DNA of 7,831 nucleotides from Methanobacteriota archaeon. Its GTDB lineage: Archaea; Thermoplasmatota; Thermoplasmata; RBG-16-68-12. The stretch is taken from assembly GCA_005878635.1 (NCBI GenBank), contig VBLS01000196.1, positions 1-7,831 on the forward strand, in the 5' to 3' direction. Shown here piece by piece: positions 5,996 to 7,831 of the stretch. Below the pieces are notes generated by a model, which ran no database searches, was not told the DNA's origin, and saw nothing but the letters and a program-made list of their open reading frames with translations. The stretch's first letter is position 1, and each line of letters opens with the position of its first letter. Both the position numbers and the translations under genes were made by a program.

Positions 5996-6020
5996 GGCGC
6001 ACAGGACGGGCTCCGCGGCC

Positions 6021-6026
6021 TATAAG
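6021..6026 (-). promoter_or_regulatory. TATA box of the epimerase gene
   Basis: On minus the sequence reads CGCTTATAGG, with CTTATA centred 28-29 nt before the TTG start at 5995. That spacing predicts transcription beginning at or within a base or two of the start codon. This is the clearest archaeal promoter in the window. Confidence 0.6.
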
Positions 6027-6130
6027 CGTTCTGGCCTGAGGCCCTCCGGACCGGGAGAAATCGAGCCTGCGACCTCAAATTCCAGGAGCCGTCTCGCGTC
6101 TCGTATCGCGGTGCGCAACCGCGGTTGAAA

Positions 6131-6139
6131 CCTTTATCC
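6131..6139 (+). promoter_or_regulatory. TATA-like CCTTTATCC before the dehydrogenase gene
   Basis: TTTATC (6133-6138) is the only good TATA match in the 156-base region between the divergent epimerase and dehydrogenase genes. Typical spacing would put the transcription start near 6160-6164. That is past the two ATGs (6149, 6152) but at GTG 6164, which opens the Rossmann fold directly. Confidence 0.45.
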
Positions 6140-6151
6140 GAAGCTCGCATG

Positions 6152-7462
6152 ATGAGCGCGGCCGTGAAGGTCGCGGTGATCGGCCTCGGCTACGTTGGCG
6201 TGCCTCTCGCGGCCGCGGCCGCGGCGACCGGCGCCGACGTCATGGGCATCGACATCGATTCGGGCAAGGTCGAATCGATCAACGCCGGTCGGAGCCCGCT
6301 TCGCGGTCGAGAGCCGGGACTGAACGAGCTCGTCAAGGCGACGGTTTCCAAACGAAAGTTCCGCGCGAGCCTCGATCCCGCCGCTGGCGCGAACGCCGAC
6401 GTCGTCGCGATCTGCGTCGAAACTCCGATCGAGCCGTCGACCCGCGATCCGTCGCACAAGGCCCTGAAGGCGGCGATTTCCAGCATCGGTCCGCATCTGA
6501 AGCGCGGCGCACTCGTGACGATTGAGTCGACCCTCGCTCCCGGCACGATGGAGTCCGTTGTCCGGCCGGCCCTGGAGCGCGCCTCGAAGATGAAGGTCGG
6601 TCGCGACCTTCACCTCGTTCATTGTCCCGAGCGACTGACGTCCGGCAAGCTCCTCCACCATCTCTCGGAGCTGCCCCGGATCGTCGGCGCGAACGAGCCG
6701 GTCGCCCTGCGAAAGGCGCTCGCGTTCTACAACCGATTCGTCAAGGCAGAGATCCATCCGACGGATTGGACGACGGCGGAGGTCGTGAAGACGGCCGAGA
6801 ACGCCTACTGGGATGTCCAGATCGCCTTCGCCAATGAGGTCGCGTTGATCAGCGAGGAACTCGGCGTGGACGCCTACCGGGTTCGGGAACTCGTCAACAC
6901 CTGCCCGTTCCGGATGATGCTGATCCCGGGGGCGGGCGTGGGAGGCCATTGCATCCCGAAGGACCCGTGGCTCTTGATCTCCCCCGCGGTCCAGACGAAA
7001 CCGGAGCTGATCCCGACCGCCCGATCGGTGAATGATTTCATGCCGCGACGGATGGCCCGGCTCGTCGAGGAGGCCCTCTCCGCGGCGGGTCGAAAGATCA
7101 AAGGCGCGCGCGTCGCGGTCCTCGGCTTCTCCTACCGGGAGAACACGGACGACACGCGCAACACTCCCGCGAAGGAGGTGATCCAGGAGCTCCGCCGCCG
7201 TGGGGCCGACGTCGTCATCCACGATCCCCACGCGCGGACCGAGCGAGGGTACACGATCAACCGAGACCTGCGAACGACGGCCCGCGGCGCGGACTGCCTC
7301 GCGATCGTCACGGCGCACGACGCATACCGCAACCTCGACCTGAAGGGCCTCCGGCGGACGATGCGGCGGCACGTGATCGTGGACGGCCGAAACGTCTTTT
7401 CGGGTTCCGACGTCGTGAAGACTGGCTGGGTCTACCGGGGCATCGGGAAAGGCCAGTTCTAG
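6152..7462 (+). CDS. wecC: UDP-N-acetyl-D-mannosamine dehydrogenase family protein (nucleotide sugar dehydrogenase)
   Basis: Catalyses the NAD-dependent four-electron oxidation of a UDP-N-acetylhexosamine to its uronic acid, most likely UDP-ManNAc to UDP-ManNAcA using the product of the divergent epimerase gene. Numbered from ATG 6152 (436 residues): Rossmann motif VIGLGYVGVPLA (9-20), VETPIEPS (89-96), ESTLAPGT (125-132), PERLTSGK (159-166) with E160, VKTAEN (212-217) with K213 and N217, and PGAGVGGHCIPKDP (259-272) with catalytic C267. The C-terminal UDP-binding domain has LGFSYREN (324-331), DTRNTPAKE (334-342) and TAHD (387-390). All catalytic residues are present. The start is ambiguous: ATG 6149, ATG 6152 or GTG 6164 (protein beginning MKVAVIGLGYVG); the TATA position favours 6164. 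A UDP-GlcNAc 6-dehydrogenase (WbpA-like) role is the main alternative, since the two specificities share all these motifs. Confidence 0.92.
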   Translation: MSAAVKVAVIGLGYVGVPLAAAAAATGADVMGIDIDSGKVESINAGRSPLRGREPGLNELVKATVSKRKFRASLDPAAGANADVVAICVETPIEPSTRDPSHKALKAAISSIGPHLKRGALVTIESTLAPGTMESVVRPALERASKMKVGRDLHLVHCPERLTSGKLLHHLSELPRIVGANEPVALRKALAFYNRFVKAEIHPTDWTTAEVVKTAENAYWDVQIAFANEVALISEELGVDAYRVRELVNTCPFRMMLIPGAGVGGHCIPKDPWLLISPAVQTKPELIPTARSVNDFMPRRMARLVEEALSAAGRKIKGARVAVLGFSYRENTDDTRNTPAKEVIQELRRRGADVVIHDPHARTERGYTINRDLRTTARGADCLAIVTAHDAYRNLDLKGLRRTMRRHVIVDGRNVFSGSDVVKTGWVYRGIGKGQF

Positions 7463-7557
7463 GCGGCCCCGATGGGAACAGCGATTCGGCTGCTCTCGAT
7501 GCATGAACCATGAGTTACCACGGCGTCCAACTCGCGGGGACTTGGCGGGCTCCCGCC
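7463..7557. other. Convergent intergenic gap with a short GC hairpin
   Basis: These 95 bases separate two convergent stops. GGCGGG (7544-7549) and CCCGCC (7552-7557) form a compact 6-bp inverted repeat directly beside the minus-strand stop codon. There is no T-tract on either side, so terminator function is not established. No small gene is visible. Confidence 0.4.
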
Positions 7558-7831
7558 TCAGGTAAGCTGGACGAGCTTGCCCGTGCGGTGGGACTCCGTC
7601 GCGGCAATTGCGACGCGGAGCGTCTCGACCGCATCCTCACCGGACACGAGGGGCGGACGCTTCTCCTGGATCGAGTGCAAGAAATCCTCGAGCTCGCGGC
7701 GCAGAGGCTCCTCCTTCCGGACGTGGATTTTTTGCTGGTGGTGCTCGAGCGGAATCTGGTACAGGTTGAACGGATCGAGGGGTCCGAGGGTGCTCGAGCT
7801 GACGGTGACCGACTGCTCCGTATAGTCGACC
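7558..7831 (-). CDS. Gfo/Idh/MocA-family oxidoreductase, C-terminal fragment (N-terminus off the window)
   Basis: The frame is open from the right edge to TGA at 7558-7560 and encodes the last 90 residues. The end of the family's C-terminal domain is clear: an opening beta-strand (VDYTEQSVTV), then EEPLRRELEDFLHSI (40-54), KRPPLVSGEDAVETLRVAIA (57-76) and the closing ATESHRTGKLVQL. The (P/L)VSGEDA..LRVA.AA.ES..TGK pattern is the usual carboxy-terminal signature of sugar-nucleotide members of this NAD(P)-dependent family. The Rossmann domain and catalytic EKP motif lie outside the window, so activity cannot be read. Next to an epimerase and a UDP-sugar dehydrogenase, a UDP-GlcNAc(A) 3-dehydrogenase (WbpB/WlbA type) is a sensible guess. 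The run TTTTTT at 7730-7735 falls inside the gene and does not break the frame. Confidence 0.85.
   Translation of the reverse strand, partial: VDYTEQSVTVSSSTLGPLDPFNLYQIPLEHHQQKIHVRKEEPLRRELEDFLHSIQEKRPPLVSGEDAVETLRVAIAATESHRTGKLVQLT

Noticed and set aside
6134..7504. 456-codon open frame on minus, opposite the dehydrogenase gene
   Set aside because: It lies antisense to a gene with full catalytic motifs. Its product is rich in Arg, Asp, His and Gly with no domain, as expected from the mirror of a GC-biased coding frame.
1..7831. CRISPR arrays, insertion sequences, attachment sites, rRNA or tRNA genes
   Set aside because: I looked for regularly spaced repeats, transposase motifs, terminal inverted repeats and conserved RNA arms and found none by eye on either strand.

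Overview
This is a GC-rich stretch of archaeal chromosome, most likely from a euryarchaeal or Thermoplasmata-type lineage. The archaeal assignment rests on an archaeal/eukaryotic-type DNA primase catalytic subunit (priS), a HVO_0476-type zinc finger protein, and AT-rich TATA-like elements placed about 28 nt upstream of start codons with no ribosome binding site, as in leaderless archaeal transcripts. No mobile element, CRISPR array, rRNA or tRNA was found.

Layout, left to right. (1) 1-689, minus: a membrane-anchored protein cut by the window edge, with three membrane helices and an external domain carrying four N-glycosylation sequons. (2) 690-940: a divergent intergenic region holding a palindrome flanked by an inverted repeat. 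(3) 941-1180, plus: a small two-helix membrane protein. (4) 1181-1401: a convergent gap with a strong 15-pair stem just past the end of priS. (5) 1402-2703, minus: priS. (6) 2787-3269, plus: an isoprenylcysteine methyltransferase-like membrane enzyme. (7) 3266-3952, minus: a short TraB/PrgY-family protein whose stop codon interlocks with the previous gene's at CTAG. (8) about 4020-4247, plus: a one-helix zinc-ribbon protein with a doubtful start. (9) 4262-4867, minus: HVO_0476-type zinc finger protein. (10) 4934-5995, minus: a UDP-GlcNAc 2-epimerase (WecB family). (11) 6152-7462, plus: a UDP-N-acetyl-sugar dehydrogenase (WecC family). (12) 7558-7831, minus: the C-terminal 90 residues of a Gfo/Idh/MocA oxidoreductase.

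The left and centre are housekeeping and membrane genes in many short divergent or convergent transcription units. The right third is nucleotide-sugar metabolism. Epimerase plus dehydrogenase would convert UDP-GlcNAc to UDP-ManNAc and then UDP-ManNAcA, a precursor of surface glycans. The adjacent Gfo/Idh enzyme also allows a longer route to a 2,3-diacetamido uronic acid (Wbp type); genes past the right edge would decide. I see no clearly new multi-gene system. The best leads are the structured element after priS, the unusual start of the zinc-ribbon gene, the operator-like repeats at 733-776 and the possible Wbp-type sugar module.
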